Source: Gammaproteobacteria bacterium
GTDB taxonomy: Bacteria; Pseudomonadota; Gammaproteobacteria; Arenicellales; Poriferihabitantaceae
NCBI GenBank assembly: GCA_022822625.1
Contig: JAJEAV010000017.1
Coordinates: 1 to 37,768 of the forward strand
Direction: 5' to 3'
Length of the DNA: 37,768 nt
The notes below the pieces were generated by a model. It was not told where the DNA came from and made no database searches. It was given only the letters and a program-made list of their open reading frames with translations. Each line of letters begins with the position of its first letter. Position 1 is the stretch's first letter. The position numbers were made by a program, and so were the translations under genes. This document shows positions 19,557 through 28,144 of this stretch, one piece after another.

Positions 19557-22229
19557 TCAGTTGGACGCAGAAATACTCGCGATGCGGGCCAGCGAGTTTG
19601 CGAGCGAGGAAATCGTATTTGAGTCAGTCAGGTTAATCGTCATTTGCATCTGGCCGTCCTCGCCGGTTGTCAGGCAGTTGTTCAACTGCTCTTCAAACGT
19701 ACGCGCCATCGATTCTGTCTGCGGCGTTAATTCACCTTCAGGCAGCAATTCGCCAAGCAGCTGAAAGGCCGCGCTAAACAGCTTCCCTCCAGCATCAGCA
19801 ACCCTTCGCCGCTGTTCCATCGCTTTTTCTTCCATTCTTTGTGTCGTTACATCAACCGGTGCTTCCGGCCTGGCACCGAGCAGTACCTCCAGTCGGCGCT
19901 TCAACTCCTCAATACCGCTGATCAAGTCCACCTTGTCGGTGCTGGCATCCGGATCAAGAGCCGCCATTGCCAGTTCATGCTTGGCCGACAGCGTACTCAG
20001 AAGATTTTCTTCAAGAGTGTCCTGCGTAACAAGAATGAAGACCTGGACCGGTTGCTTTTGCCCCATGCGGTGTGCGCGAGCAATGCGTTGTTCAAGTACT
20101 GCCGGATTCCATGGCAGGTCAATATTCACCACGGTATTGGCCGCCTGCAGGTTCAGACCCGTGGCACCAGCATTGGTAGTCATGAAGAGTTGACAGTCCA
20201 TTTCGTTCTGAAACCGGTCTACCAATTGTCGGCGTTTTTTCTGTGGTACGCTTCCGTCAAGCCGCACAAATCCCATTGAGCGCTTGTTTATCAATGGTTC
20301 AATGAGATCGAGCATGGTTGTCCATTCTGAAAAAAGAATGATCTTGCGATTTTCCTCACGATTCAATTGTTCCAGCAGACCGTCAAGCTCTTCAAGCTTG
20401 CTTGAACTTCCCGGTGGCTCCTTGTCAATCAGGTAGGTGCTGTTGGCAACCATTCGACCCAGCAGTAACGCCTTTTGCAGACGCAGTAAATCTATTTCGG
20501 TCAGAAACTTCTTGCCGAGTATGGATCTGATTATGTTGCGCTGGACATTGCTCAATTCCAATTGGGCCTGGGTCGGAGTGATGCGGATAACCTCGGTCGT
20601 TCTGGCAGGCAGGTCCATCTGCACTGATGCTCGAGTTCGGCGCAACAGAACAGGAGCAAGCTTCTTGCGCAACTCGGTTAGATTTCGATAGCCGAGAACC
20701 TTGCCTTTCTCATCAACCACCCGATGATGATTCTGAAAGCGGAAAGAGGGCCCCAGATGCCGGTCATCAATAAACTCCACTACGGAATACAGGTCATCCA
20801 GCCGGTTTTCGAGCGGTGTGCCGGAAAGCACCAGTGCAAACGAGGAATTCAGGGACTTGATGGTCTGGCTGGTCTTCGCCTCCCAGTTCTTGATGCGCTG
20901 TCCCTCGTCAAGCACAATAAGGTCCCAGGCCTCCTGGCGAATCAGGCCAACGTCACGCAACACCTGTTCATAGTTGCACAGAGTGAAAAATACCGGATTT
21001 CGATATTGTTCAGCCCGAGCAGCGGCACGGCCAAGTACGATCTGGCAATCACGTTCACAGAAGCGCCCGATCTCGATTTGCCACTGAGACTTCAGTGATG
21101 CGGGGGAAATGACCAGCACCCGTTTGATGCCTGCCTCTTCGGCCAGCATTTCTGCAACACCGATACCCTGTATCGTCTTTCCAAGACCCATTTCATCTGC
21201 CAGGATGGCACGGCCTGCGCCGACAGCAAACGCGATGCCATCAAGCTGGTATGGCAATAAAGGCACTTTCAGCAGACTTTCGCGAAGCGGGTGATTGGCA
21301 GGATCCTTCCGAATTTGAGCAACCCTTGACGCAATTCGTTCTTGAAACAGCTTTCGTTCAATATAATGTTCAGCATCGGGATAAATAAGAACCGATTCGC
21401 CCATGCCCTCCAGTTTTCTGATACATCGCAGTAAACGATGCATGTCAGTGATGGACTCTCCCCTATAGGAATTTACGAGTTTTTCGCACTCCGGGGACAA
21501 CGTCTCGGGCAACAGCATTCGCAATTCCAGTGTCTTGCCATACAGCAGGTGCACGGCGATTCGATCTCGAACATAGGCGCGGTTACGAACTTTTGCCGGA
21601 AAGCGTTTTTTCACTTTTCCCATCAGGTGCAGTATGTGTTTGCAGGTGCCCAGCGTGTTTTTTCGGAAATCCGGGCAGTTGCAATAGGAATCGCCTCGTT
21701 CCCAGCCGCGCAGTGCAACCCGGTATGTTTTCCCTGAATGGACATTCGTAACCATATAGTCGGTCCAGATTTTTGTATCATCCTGCGACTTGACATGCAT
21801 CTTCTCTGAACTCGCCCTCTCCTGCCGTTCCGCAATTTCGATTTCGACCAATTCCTCATCGCTAAGATCGACAGTTCCAAGGTCTTCCGGAGGTGCCTCT
21901 GCCAGTCCCAACAGGGTTTTCTCTTCGAGAATCAGGGAAAAGGCAGCACCGATGTGAACACAGACAGACTCCCCGCAGCTACACTTCCACCTCAAGCCCG
22001 AAGGCATATCAGGGGTCGAAGTAATTTGCACATCAGCCTCGAATAGATTCAGGGAAAAGCAATGATCATCAAACATCACCTGCTCTTCCGGATCTATATC
22101 GTAACGGCCTCCGTGTATGAGCAGTTTTTCTCCATCCGGTTTGAGCAATTTCACCGCCTGATCATTAGTGAGATGTGACAATCTGTCTTTCAGGGACAAT
22201 TCCCTTTCAGGCTTGATCTGGTTGCTCAT
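19557..22229 (-). CDS. SNF2-family DEAD/DEAH helicase with N-terminal SWIM zinc fingers
   Basis: This 890-residue Swi2/Snf2-type DNA translocase has ATPase motif I DEMGLGKT at 345-352, motif II DEGQ at 441-444 and motif VI QRIARAHRMGQ at 714-724. Two CxCx(n)CxH elements lie in the N-terminal region. One is compact, at C83/C85/C90/H92. The other is a classical SWIM finger, at C183/C185/C196/H198. The C-terminal ~100 residues are helical and Glu-rich. Bacterial members are linked to RNA polymerase recycling, repair or chromosome-associated functions; the specific role here is unknown. No strong ribosome site precedes the ATG. Confidence 0.88.
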   Translation of the reverse strand: MSNQIKPERELSLKDRLSHLTNDQAVKLLKPDGEKLLIHGGRYDIDPEEQVMFDDHCFSLNLFEADVQITSTPDMPSGLRWKCSCGESVCVHIGAAFSLILEEKTLLGLAEAPPEDLGTVDLSDEELVEIEIAERQERASSEKMHVKSQDDTKIWTDYMVTNVHSGKTYRVALRGWERGDSYCNCPDFRKNTLGTCKHILHLMGKVKKRFPAKVRNRAYVRDRIAVHLLYGKTLELRMLLPETLSPECEKLVNSYRGESITDMHRLLRCIRKLEGMGESVLIYPDAEHYIERKLFQERIASRVAQIRKDPANHPLRESLLKVPLLPYQLDGIAFAVGAGRAILADEMGLGKTIQGIGVAEMLAEEAGIKRVLVISPASLKSQWQIEIGRFCERDCQIVLGRAAARAEQYRNPVFFTLCNYEQVLRDVGLIRQEAWDLIVLDEGQRIKNWEAKTSQTIKSLNSSFALVLSGTPLENRLDDLYSVVEFIDDRHLGPSFRFQNHHRVVDEKGKVLGYRNLTELRKKLAPVLLRRTRASVQMDLPARTTEVIRITPTQAQLELSNVQRNIIRSILGKKFLTEIDLLRLQKALLLGRMVANSTYLIDKEPPGSSSKLEELDGLLEQLNREENRKIILFSEWTTMLDLIEPLINKRSMGFVRLDGSVPQKKRRQLVDRFQNEMDCQLFMTTNAGATGLNLQAANTVVNIDLPWNPAVLEQRIARAHRMGQKQPVQVFILVTQDTLEENLLSTLSAKHELAMAALDPDASTDKVDLISGIEELKRRLEVLLGARPEAPVDVTTQRMEEKAMEQRRRVADAGGKLFSAAFQLLGELLPEGELTPQTESMARTFEEQLNNCLTTGEDGQMQMTINLTDSNTISSLANSLARIASISASN

Positions 22230-22605
22230 TGTGTTCGATTAGTAATCTATTATGGGTAATTATCGGCAGCCATGGGAATTCAAGTCGCTGCAGCGAGCGA
22301 AATGCAGAGTGCTACTTGTCCCAAAAAATACCAGATTCCAGTTCGGAATTAAAGCACATACGGCAACAATTCTAATGGGAGTCATGAAGAGGATGACAAA
22401 AAAATCCCGCTAGGCCAAATATAAGAAGGCTTAACTGATAATTCGCTTCATTTGAATTGGTTATACTATGTACCCGTTTCACTTTCCCGCATGAAGTTCG
22501 ATAGGGAATAAAACCGGTCATTAGGGTACACCACTTCACAGGCTCGTGAACAGCATCAACTGCCCTATTCTCCCGTTATAGATCAGAACAGGAAAATCAT
22601 CATCT
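22230..22605. other. Divergent intergenic region between the SNF2 helicase gene and kdsD
   Basis: This stretch has no coding sequence I can support. It contains a perfect 12-bp palindrome TCGCTGCAGCGA (22285-22296) and a dyad GTCAT-N7-ATGAC (22381-22397) followed by an A-tract. A TATACT (22462-22467) could be a -10 box for kdsD, but no convincing -35 matches it. Regulation from here is therefore only a guess. Confidence 0.35.
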
Positions 22606-23595
22606 ATGTCATCAGATAACATCCTGAACCAGGCCCGCAACGTCATTCAGATTGAAGTGGACGCCATCAAGGCCCTTTCGGACAGGCTTGATGAGTATTT
22701 TGCAAAAGCCTGCAAAATGCTTATGGAGTGTGAGGGTCGGGTGGTCGTCATCGGCATGGGAAAATCAGGCCATGTTGGTGGAAAAATTGCCGCGACACTG
22801 GCCAGTACCGGGACTCCGGCATTTTTTCTGCACCCGGGCGAGGCCAGTCACGGAGACGCTGGGATGATCACGACCCGGGACCTGGCATTGGCCATTTCGA
22901 ACTCCGGAGAGACTCTTGAGATTGTGACCATCATCCCGATCATCAAGCATTTGGGGGTCAGAATGGTTGCCATGACCGGCAATCCCGACTCGACACTGGC
23001 GGTGGAATCCGATGTATTTCTGAACATCAGTGTCGAGAAAGAAGCCTGTCCTCATAATCTTGCGCCAACTGCCAGCACCACTGCAACTCTGGTCATGGGA
23101 GATGCTCTCGCCGTTGCAATCCAGCACATGAGGGGGTTTTCTGCTCAGGACTTTGCACGAACTCACCCGGGAGGCATGTTGGGTAAGCGCCTGTTATTAT
23201 ATGCACGCAATCTGATGCATAGCGGTAGTGAGTTGCCCTTGGTTAGCCCGGAAACAACTCTGGATGAAGTATTGATCGAAATGTCGTCCAAGGTATTGGG
23301 GATGGTTGGTATCGTTGATGAAAACCGGCACTTACTTGGCATATTCACGGACGGAGACCTGAGACGAGCAATGGAGAACGGCGTCGACATTTACGCTCGG
23401 TCAGCAGGTGAACTGATGAACCGGTCACCCTATACGATCAGTGCCGATACCCTCGCTCAGGAGATTGTCGGAAAAATGCGTGAGCATGCAACATACGGCC
23501 CGCATGCCATCAATGGCATGTTTGTTGTTGATGACGACAATAAAGTAGTGGGCGCTCTGAATACCCACGACTTGCTACGGGCCGGTGTTATCTGA
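22606..23595 (+). CDS. kdsD: D-arabinose 5-phosphate isomerase
   Basis: This 329-residue cytoplasmic enzyme interconverts ribulose 5-phosphate and arabinose 5-phosphate, the first committed step to Kdo for lipopolysaccharide. The sugar isomerase (SIS) domain spans about 40-180, with the GMGKSGHVGGK sugar-phosphate loop (51-60), HPGEASHGD, the SNSGET motif at 98-103 and the ARTHPGG segment carrying H187. Two CBS domains fill about 203-329. It heads kdsD-lptCAB. The expected next gene, kdsC, is missing here; 94 non-coding nt separate kdsD from lptC. Confidence 0.93.
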   Translation: MSSDNILNQARNVIQIEVDAIKALSDRLDEYFAKACKMLMECEGRVVVIGMGKSGHVGGKIAATLASTGTPAFFLHPGEASHGDAGMITTRDLALAISNSGETLEIVTIIPIIKHLGVRMVAMTGNPDSTLAVESDVFLNISVEKEACPHNLAPTASTTATLVMGDALAVAIQHMRGFSAQDFARTHPGGMLGKRLLLYARNLMHSGSELPLVSPETTLDEVLIEMSSKVLGMVGIVDENRHLLGIFTDGDLRRAMENGVDIYARSAGELMNRSPYTISADTLAQEIVGKMREHATYGPHAINGMFVVDDDNKVVGALNTHDLLRAGVI

Positions 23596-23689
23596 AGTAT
23601 CGACAGTCAACGAAAAGATTCACCATGATGCCAACTGTGCATTTTGATGCAGGGCCTGCTACCCTCCCAAAGAACAGACACGGGTTCTG

Positions 23690-24151
23690 ATGTTGACTCG
23701 ATTTTTTCATAGGTTCCGGAATGTGCTTACGATTGGAGGCATATTCCTGTCAATTCTGGCTCTGGGTCTCTGGATGCAGGCCTTCACGGTACCTGAAACA
23801 GGTTTCACGGCCAAGCCACCCGATGACAATGACTCGGATTTTTTCATGGAGAATGTCATACTGAGCGGAAAGGATGCCAATGGCAATCGCTATCGAATTG
23901 AAACGGGGCGACTTGTTCACTACCCATCTCGCAATGGCTCGTCCCTGGAATCACCACAGTTCACTCAATACAGGCCAGATGGGACAATTCAGAACGTCGA
24001 ATCAAACCAGGGTTGGCTGGACAATGACAGGCACATTCTGACACTATCGGAAGATGTCAGGATCCGAAACCAGAACCCCGATCAATCAAGTTCCTTATCT
24101 ACTACCGAACAACTCATCATCCATCTGAAGAAACAAGAGGGCCAGTCATGA
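23690..24151 (+). CDS. lptC: LPS export protein LptC
   Basis: This 153-residue bitopic inner-membrane protein has one N-terminal membrane helix (about 12-31) and a periplasmic beta-jellyroll. It couples the LptBFG extractor to the LptA bridge. Sequence conservation in this family is low. Position between kdsD and lptA, topology and the alternating strands support the call. It is shorter than E. coli LptC. Its last 4 nt overlap lptA (ATGA). The chosen ATG at 23690 places the positively charged TRFFHRFR segment before the helix, as expected. Confidence 0.85.
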   Translation: MLTRFFHRFRNVLTIGGIFLSILALGLWMQAFTVPETGFTAKPPDDNDSDFFMENVILSGKDANGNRYRIETGRLVHYPSRNGSSLESPQFTQYRPDGTIQNVESNQGWLDNDRHILTLSEDVRIRNQNPDQSSSLSTTEQLIIHLKKQEGQS

Positions 24152-24687
24152 ACCCGAAGATTTTATTCACGATATTCACAACACTGATGGCCCATAGTGG
24201 TATCGCCCAGGATGATGCCTCGGATCAACCTCTGTTCCTGAATGCCGATTACATCGAGCTGAATTTCAGTACCGGAGAGCGTCTGTACCAAGGAAACGTG
24301 GTGCTCACACAGGGTGACGTGGTAATTGAATGTGATGAGATGACCACGATGTATGATGATGACGATGAACTGCTTCATGCACTCTGCATCGGGGACCCCG
24401 GGATTTTCAAAAAAGCGACTGGACAGGAGGCATTAACCGGGAGTGCGATCAATATCACCTATGATCGCAAGAACAATCAGATATTACTGGTTGACGGAGC
24501 AAGGCTGGAACGGGGACGAGTGCTCGTAAACGGTTATCGGATCAGCCATAATTTCAGTACTGAAAAAACCATCGTACAGAATGACAGGCAAGCATCGGGT
24601 ACGACCGAGGCTTCCGGTTCTTCAGGATCAGGAGCATCCTCCCGACCCAAAGTCATGATTCTGCCGAAACAGGACCCTGGTAGTTAA
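24148..24687 (+). CDS. lptA: LPS transport periplasmic protein LptA
   Basis: This 179-residue periplasmic protein begins with a signal peptide cleaved probably after A20. The OstA/LptA jellyroll follows, with FLNADYIELNFSTGERLYQG, GDVVIECDEM and GSAINITYDRKNNQILL, typical of the strands that cradle lipid A. The tail after residue 150 is Ser/Gly-rich and probably disordered. LptA oligomers bridge the periplasm between LptC and LptD. The gene overlaps lptC by 4 nt and ends 51 nt before lptB. Confidence 0.9.
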   Translation: MNPKILFTIFTTLMAHSGIAQDDASDQPLFLNADYIELNFSTGERLYQGNVVLTQGDVVIECDEMTTMYDDDDELLHALCIGDPGIFKKATGQEALTGSAINITYDRKNNQILLVDGARLERGRVLVNGYRISHNFSTEKTIVQNDRQASGTTEASGSSGSGASSRPKVMILPKQDPGS

Positions 24688-24738
24688 TAGTCGCCGAGGT
24701 GACAGTAATGCTGTCCTCCATATGCCCATAATCTGATA

Positions 24739-25461
24739 ATGCACCTCTCCATCCGAAATCTGGCCAAGCGTTATAACAACACCGTTTTGGTGAAGGATGT
24801 CAGTCTGGATCTGGCCACCAGTGAGATTGTCGGTCTGCTGGGGCCAAACGGTGCTGGGAAAACTTCCAGTTTTGACATGGTCATTGGACTGATACGACCA
24901 GACTCGGGGTCTATCCTGTTGGGTGAGACCGAAATATCCAACATGCCGGTACATGAACGTGCAAGACGAGGCATCGGTTATCTCGCGCAGGAACATTCAG
25001 TCTTTCGGAAATTGACCGTTGAACAAAATATCATGGCTGTACTGGAAGGCAGGAAACAGCTAACCAAGACCGCGCGACAAGAGAGATGCAATCGATTGAT
25101 GGAAAAATTCGGAATCATTGATCTGCGGAACAAGCCTGCATACCGATTGTCCGGGGGTGAGCAAAGACGCGTTGAAATAGCCAGACTGCTGTCGCTGGAA
25201 CCTGTGTTTATTCTGCTGGACGAGCCATTCGCTGGCATTGACCCGATTGCCGTTCGGGATATTCAGGGGATTATCCGCAATCTCAAGGAACTTGGCATAG
25301 GAATATTGATCACGGACCACAATGTTCGGGAAACACTGGACATCTGTGACCGGGCCTATATATTGCATGATGGGACGGTACTGGCTTCCGGCACCCCAAT
25401 GGAAATCATGTCGAACCCGGAAGCCAGGGCGACCTATCTTGGTGATGATTTCAGAATATAG
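24739..25461 (+). CDS. lptB: LPS export ABC transporter ATP-binding protein LptB
   Basis: This 240-residue ATPase powers lipopolysaccharide extraction with LptFG. It has Walker A GPNGAGKTS (near 34-42), the Q-loop in IGYLAQEHS, the signature LSGGEQRRVEIAR, Walker B FILLDEPFAGIDP, and the switch His in ITDHNVRE. The LAQEHSVFRKLTVEQNI and FAGIDP segments are characteristic of LptB within the ABC family. No lptF or lptG is in the window; they are usually elsewhere. rpoN often follows lptB in this lineage but does not here. Confidence 0.95.
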   Translation: MHLSIRNLAKRYNNTVLVKDVSLDLATSEIVGLLGPNGAGKTSSFDMVIGLIRPDSGSILLGETEISNMPVHERARRGIGYLAQEHSVFRKLTVEQNIMAVLEGRKQLTKTARQERCNRLMEKFGIIDLRNKPAYRLSGGEQRRVEIARLLSLEPVFILLDEPFAGIDPIAVRDIQGIIRNLKELGIGILITDHNVRETLDICDRAYILHDGTVLASGTPMEIMSNPEARATYLGDDFRI

Positions 25462-25760
25462 CCTAAATGGTTGCTGAATTCCTCTACTGCTGGCCATTTT
25501 GCTGGCTAGTCACCATAAATCGGTACTGGATTTTGCTAATCGAATTCTCCCGTTCGATAGCGATATTGCACTCGAATATGCATGGCATTAGCATGAAAGT
25601 CTACAGATCGACCACCTGCAAACTGCCAGGCTTCACCAGTCAAGGCTTTATAGATCGGATGATGAGCACGTCAATGCACTGACACAAATATCTCACGCAC
25701 GACTGCTTTTCGGCAACGAAGGGAATCTCCACCAAGGCTTCAAGGACAGGAGATTAATCA
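25462..25760. other. Non-coding stretch at the usual rpoN position
   Basis: This is the first part of the 545-nt gap between lptB and hpf. I find no glutamine-rich sigma-54 N-terminus and no RpoN-box sequence in any frame, so no rpoN remnant is visible. Short open frames exist but lack ribosome sites and recognisable products. The rest of the gap holds a small ORF and the hpf promoter, listed separately. Confidence 0.4.
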
Positions 25761-25865
25761 ATGATCCGCGAGGCAGGATTTATTCAACTTATCAAAACAA
25801 GGACTTTACCCAGGCAAAAAACGGCTTCTCGCAAAACAGGAATTTGCGTGTTAATGGGCAAATAA
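25761..25865 (+). CDS. Possible small basic protein or leader peptide (34 residues)
   Basis: An AGGAG ribosome site (25748-25752) lies exactly 8 nt before an ATG that opens 34 codons ending TAA at 25863-25865. The product is strongly basic, with eight Lys/Arg and one acidic residue, and starts MIREAGFIQLIK. It has no recognised family. It ends one base before the predicted hpf promoter. It could be a genuine small protein, a short regulatory ORF or chance. The only evidence is the ribosome site and position. Confidence 0.25.
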   Translation: MIREAGFIQLIKTRTLPRQKTASRKTGICVLMGK

Positions 25866-25866
25866 C

Positions 25867-25895
25867 TTGACGGGTTGACAGTATGTTAATACTAT
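25867..25895 (+). promoter_or_regulatory. Putative sigma-70 promoter of the hpf-ptsN-rapZ-ptsH-ptsI operon
   Basis: TTGACG (25867-25872) and TACTAT (25890-25895) are separated by 17 nt, predicting a leader of about 105 nt before hpf. A second TTGACA at 25875-25880 has no matching -10. A promoter here fits the absence of rpoN, which would otherwise lead this operon. Confidence 0.45.
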
Positions 25896-26006
25896 TGCCA
25901 ATAGGTTCACACCTTCATCGAATCCGTGACGACTGAATTTTATTGAAAAATGCCTCGAAAGCCACAGTCTTGAACGGCCCATCACTCACCAACGAAGAGA
26001 ATTTGT

Positions 26007-26330
26007 ATGCAAATATCAATTAGCGGACAGCAACTGGAAATCACCGAATCTCTACATAAACGTATTTCAAAGAAAGTAGAAAAAATCTCGAAACACTTTG
26101 ACCATCTCACCAACACACACGTGGTCCTGCATATTGAAAAAAACCGGCATATTGCCGAGGCCATCATCAATACCAAAGGCGCAATGATTCATGCCTCTGG
26201 CACTGCTAATGACATGTACACTGCCATTGATTCCATGGCCCACAAACTAGACCGCCAGGTTCTCAGGCACAAGGAAAAAATTACCGATCACCATCGGGAG
26301 GACGTTACTGCAAAACGCCAGGCAAGTTAA
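26007..26330 (+). CDS. hpf: Ribosome hibernation promoting factor, short form
   Basis: This 107-residue protein has the HPF/RaiA beta-alpha-beta-beta-beta-alpha pattern: the QISISGQQLEITESLHKRI opening, the HVVLHIEKNRHIAEAII strands and the ASGTANDMYTAIDSMAHKLDRQV helix. Short HPF binds the 30S subunit at the tRNA and mRNA sites in stationary phase and promotes 100S dimers with Rmf. It lacks the C-terminal dimerisation domain of long HPF. It is the first gene of the PTS-Ntr-like operon, and its stop codon directly abuts the ptsN ATG. Confidence 0.92.
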   Translation: MQISISGQQLEITESLHKRISKKVEKISKHFDHLTNTHVVLHIEKNRHIAEAIINTKGAMIHASGTANDMYTAIDSMAHKLDRQVLRHKEKITDHHREDVTAKRQAS

Positions 26331-26858
26331 ATGTCCTCGCCCGCACTCGACACACTATCCGGATTTTCTGGACAAGACTCGATACTCATGGATTATTTAC
26401 ATGTGAATCGCATTGCGATTGACCTTGATGTGTCAAGTCGCAAACGACTGTTCGAGGAAATAGCCGATATCACCAGTAGCAATCATAGCTCCGGCGAGGC
26501 ACAACTGATGTTGCCCTTGACTGCCGAAGGCGTGTGTGAAACATTGAACCAAAGGGAACGCCTGGGCAGCACCGGAATTGGCCATGGTATCGTGTTACCA
26601 CACGGTCGAATCCAGGAACTGTCGGAGCCGATGATTTCCATTGTTCGACTCAAATCTCCGATCGAATACGATGTACCTGACCAGATTCAGGTCTGGCTCG
26701 CGGTATGCCTGTTGGTCCCGGACAATGCCAATGAAGCACACCTCAGCCTGCTTGCCGAGCTGGCAAGGCTCCTGAACAATGAGGAGTTTGTCTCGGCACT
26801 CAAGGAGGCCAAAACGTGTCTGGAAATCCTGCGGCTTTTCTCCAGCAACCGACCATAG
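26331..26858 (+). CDS. ptsN: PTS EIIA-Ntr regulatory protein
   Basis: This 175-residue EIIA domain has the diagnostic LGSTGIGHGIVLPHGR block, whose H91 is the predicted phosphorylation site fed by HPr. EIIA-Ntr proteins regulate rather than transport; known targets include potassium uptake systems and sensor kinases. The ATG at 26331 directly follows the hpf stop. An ATG at 26388 would give a 156-residue protein starting at the first conserved segment and is equally possible; neither has a good ribosome site. The start used is therefore uncertain, the family is not. Confidence 0.9.
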   Translation: MSSPALDTLSGFSGQDSILMDYLHVNRIAIDLDVSSRKRLFEEIADITSSNHSSGEAQLMLPLTAEGVCETLNQRERLGSTGIGHGIVLPHGRIQELSEPMISIVRLKSPIEYDVPDQIQVWLAVCLLVPDNANEAHLSLLAELARLLNNEEFVSALKEAKTCLEILRLFSSNRP

Positions 26859-26974
26859 GCTCAGGCGGTATATTCCTGCCCTGCCCGATTGAATATGATG
26901 TAAAGATCGCCGGATCGAATTTCAAGCATGAATACCCGAAGACATCCTGCAATCCCCTCAAGGCGCCTGATCCT

Positions 26975-27871
26975 GTGGCCATATCCGACCTGATCATCAT
27001 TAGCGGTCTGTCCGGTTCAGGAAAGAGTGTTGCCCTGCAGTCCCTGGAAGATGTCGGGTATTACTGCATCGACAATCTTCCGGTCGGCTTGCTCCATGAA
27101 CTGATGGTCAAGATCTCCAAAGACATGGAAAATGGCAAATTACGGGTTCACGGGATTGCAGTTAGCATTGATTCAAGAAACAGGCAGTCCCTGCTGGAAA
27201 TCGATGAAGCATTAAACAACCTAGGCGAATTTGGCATTGGCTACCGGGTCCTGTTTCTCGAATCGGAAGATCAGATGCTGGTTCGACGTTACAGCGAGAC
27301 ACGTCGCAAACACCCCTTGACTGACGATTTCACCCCACTTCTGGAGGGGATTCAGCAAGAGCGGAATCTACTGATGCCGGTTCTGGATCAGGCAGAAAAA
27401 GTGATCGACACCACAGGCACTACACCGCATGAACTAAGAAGCTGGGTGCGAGACTTTGCCGCCGGGGACACGGTACACGGTCCGTTGCTCCTTATCGAAT
27501 CCTTTTCGTTTCGTCACGGACCCCCAAAAGATGCAGATTTCATGTTTGACGTGCGTTGCCTCCCGAATCCCTATTGGCAGGAATCCTTGAGACCTCTTAA
27601 TGGTCTGGATAAGCCGGTTCAGGACTTCCTGGGAGAACAACCGGAAGCCATGCACATGATCAGGCAGATTCATGATTTCCTGAAATTCTGGTTACCCGGG
27701 TTTATCCGTGAAAACCGATACTATATTACTATAGCAATTGGCTGTACTGGTGGTCAGCATCGATCCGTGTATATCAGCGATCAACTGTATGGGCACTTGA
27801 GTGGTGAATCATTGCCTGTCCAGATCCGGCATCGCGACCTTCCCATAAGGACTGGAGATCATGCGACTTGA
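26975..27871 (+). CDS. rapZ: RNase adapter protein RapZ
   Basis: This nucleotide-binding protein has the Walker A GLSGSGKS near its N-terminus, a DNLPVGLL segment and the C-terminal GCTGGQHRSVYIS motif. In E. coli RapZ binds glucosamine 6-phosphate and steers the GlmZ sRNA to RNase E to control glmS. I place the start at the GTG at 26975, which gives 298 residues and a MAISDLIIISGLSG N-terminus like the family. An in-frame GTG at 26816 would add ~53 poorly conserved residues and overlap ptsN by 43 nt. AAGG lies about 11 nt upstream. It overlaps ptsH by 11 nt. Confidence 0.88.
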   Translation: MAISDLIIISGLSGSGKSVALQSLEDVGYYCIDNLPVGLLHELMVKISKDMENGKLRVHGIAVSIDSRNRQSLLEIDEALNNLGEFGIGYRVLFLESEDQMLVRRYSETRRKHPLTDDFTPLLEGIQQERNLLMPVLDQAEKVIDTTGTTPHELRSWVRDFAAGDTVHGPLLLIESFSFRHGPPKDADFMFDVRCLPNPYWQESLRPLNGLDKPVQDFLGEQPEAMHMIRQIHDFLKFWLPGFIRENRYYITIAIGCTGGQHRSVYISDQLYGHLSGESLPVQIRHRDLPIRTGDHAT

Positions 27872-28133
27872 ACAGGATATTCGGGTAATCAACAAGCTGG
27901 GACTGCATACCCGTGCAGCCGCTAAACTTGTCAAACTCTGCTCACGGTTTGACAGTTCAATAGAAATCAGTAACAGCAAACGCCGAGCAGATGCAAAAAG
28001 CATCCTGAGTATCATGATGCTGGCAGCCTGTCAGGGCACTGAACTCAAGATGGTGATCGAAGGCGAAGACGCTACAGAAGCCATTCGTCAAATTACCGAA
28101 CTCTTTGAATCCCGCTTTGAAGAACAAGAGTAG
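27861..28133 (+). CDS. ptsH: HPr-family phosphocarrier protein (NPr-like)
   Basis: This 90-residue carrier has the active-site motif LGLHTRAAAKLV with phospho-accepting H16. The second site, DAKSILSIMMLA, contains the Ser (S47) that HPr kinase would phosphorylate in other bacteria; no HPr kinase gene is adjacent. It should take phosphate from the EI encoded 12 nt downstream and pass it to EIIA-Ntr. It overlaps rapZ by 11 nt. In enterobacteria the gene at this position is npr (ptsO); the directly adjacent EI here suggests one dedicated relay. Confidence 0.92.
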   Translation: MRLEQDIRVINKLGLHTRAAAKLVKLCSRFDSSIEISNSKRRADAKSILSIMMLAACQGTELKMVIEGEDATEAIRQITELFESRFEEQE

Positions 28134-28144
28134 GGAACAATAAG

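Noticed and set aside
22462..22467. TATACT as a kdsD promoter -10 box
   Set aside because: No acceptable -35 hexamer lies 16-18 nt upstream, and the TG extension is off by one base.
24701..24715. GACAG-TAATG-CTGTC hairpin between lptA and lptB
   Set aside because: The stem is only 5 bp with no U-run, too weak to call a terminator or attenuator.
25462..26006. Possible rpoN remnant between lptB and hpf
   Set aside because: No glutamine-rich N-terminus or RpoN-box sequence is visible in any frame, so I treat it as absent rather than degraded.
26816..26974. Upstream GTG extension of rapZ
   Set aside because: It adds about 53 residues not expected in the family and overlaps ptsN by 43 nt. GTG 26975 gives the expected N-terminus.
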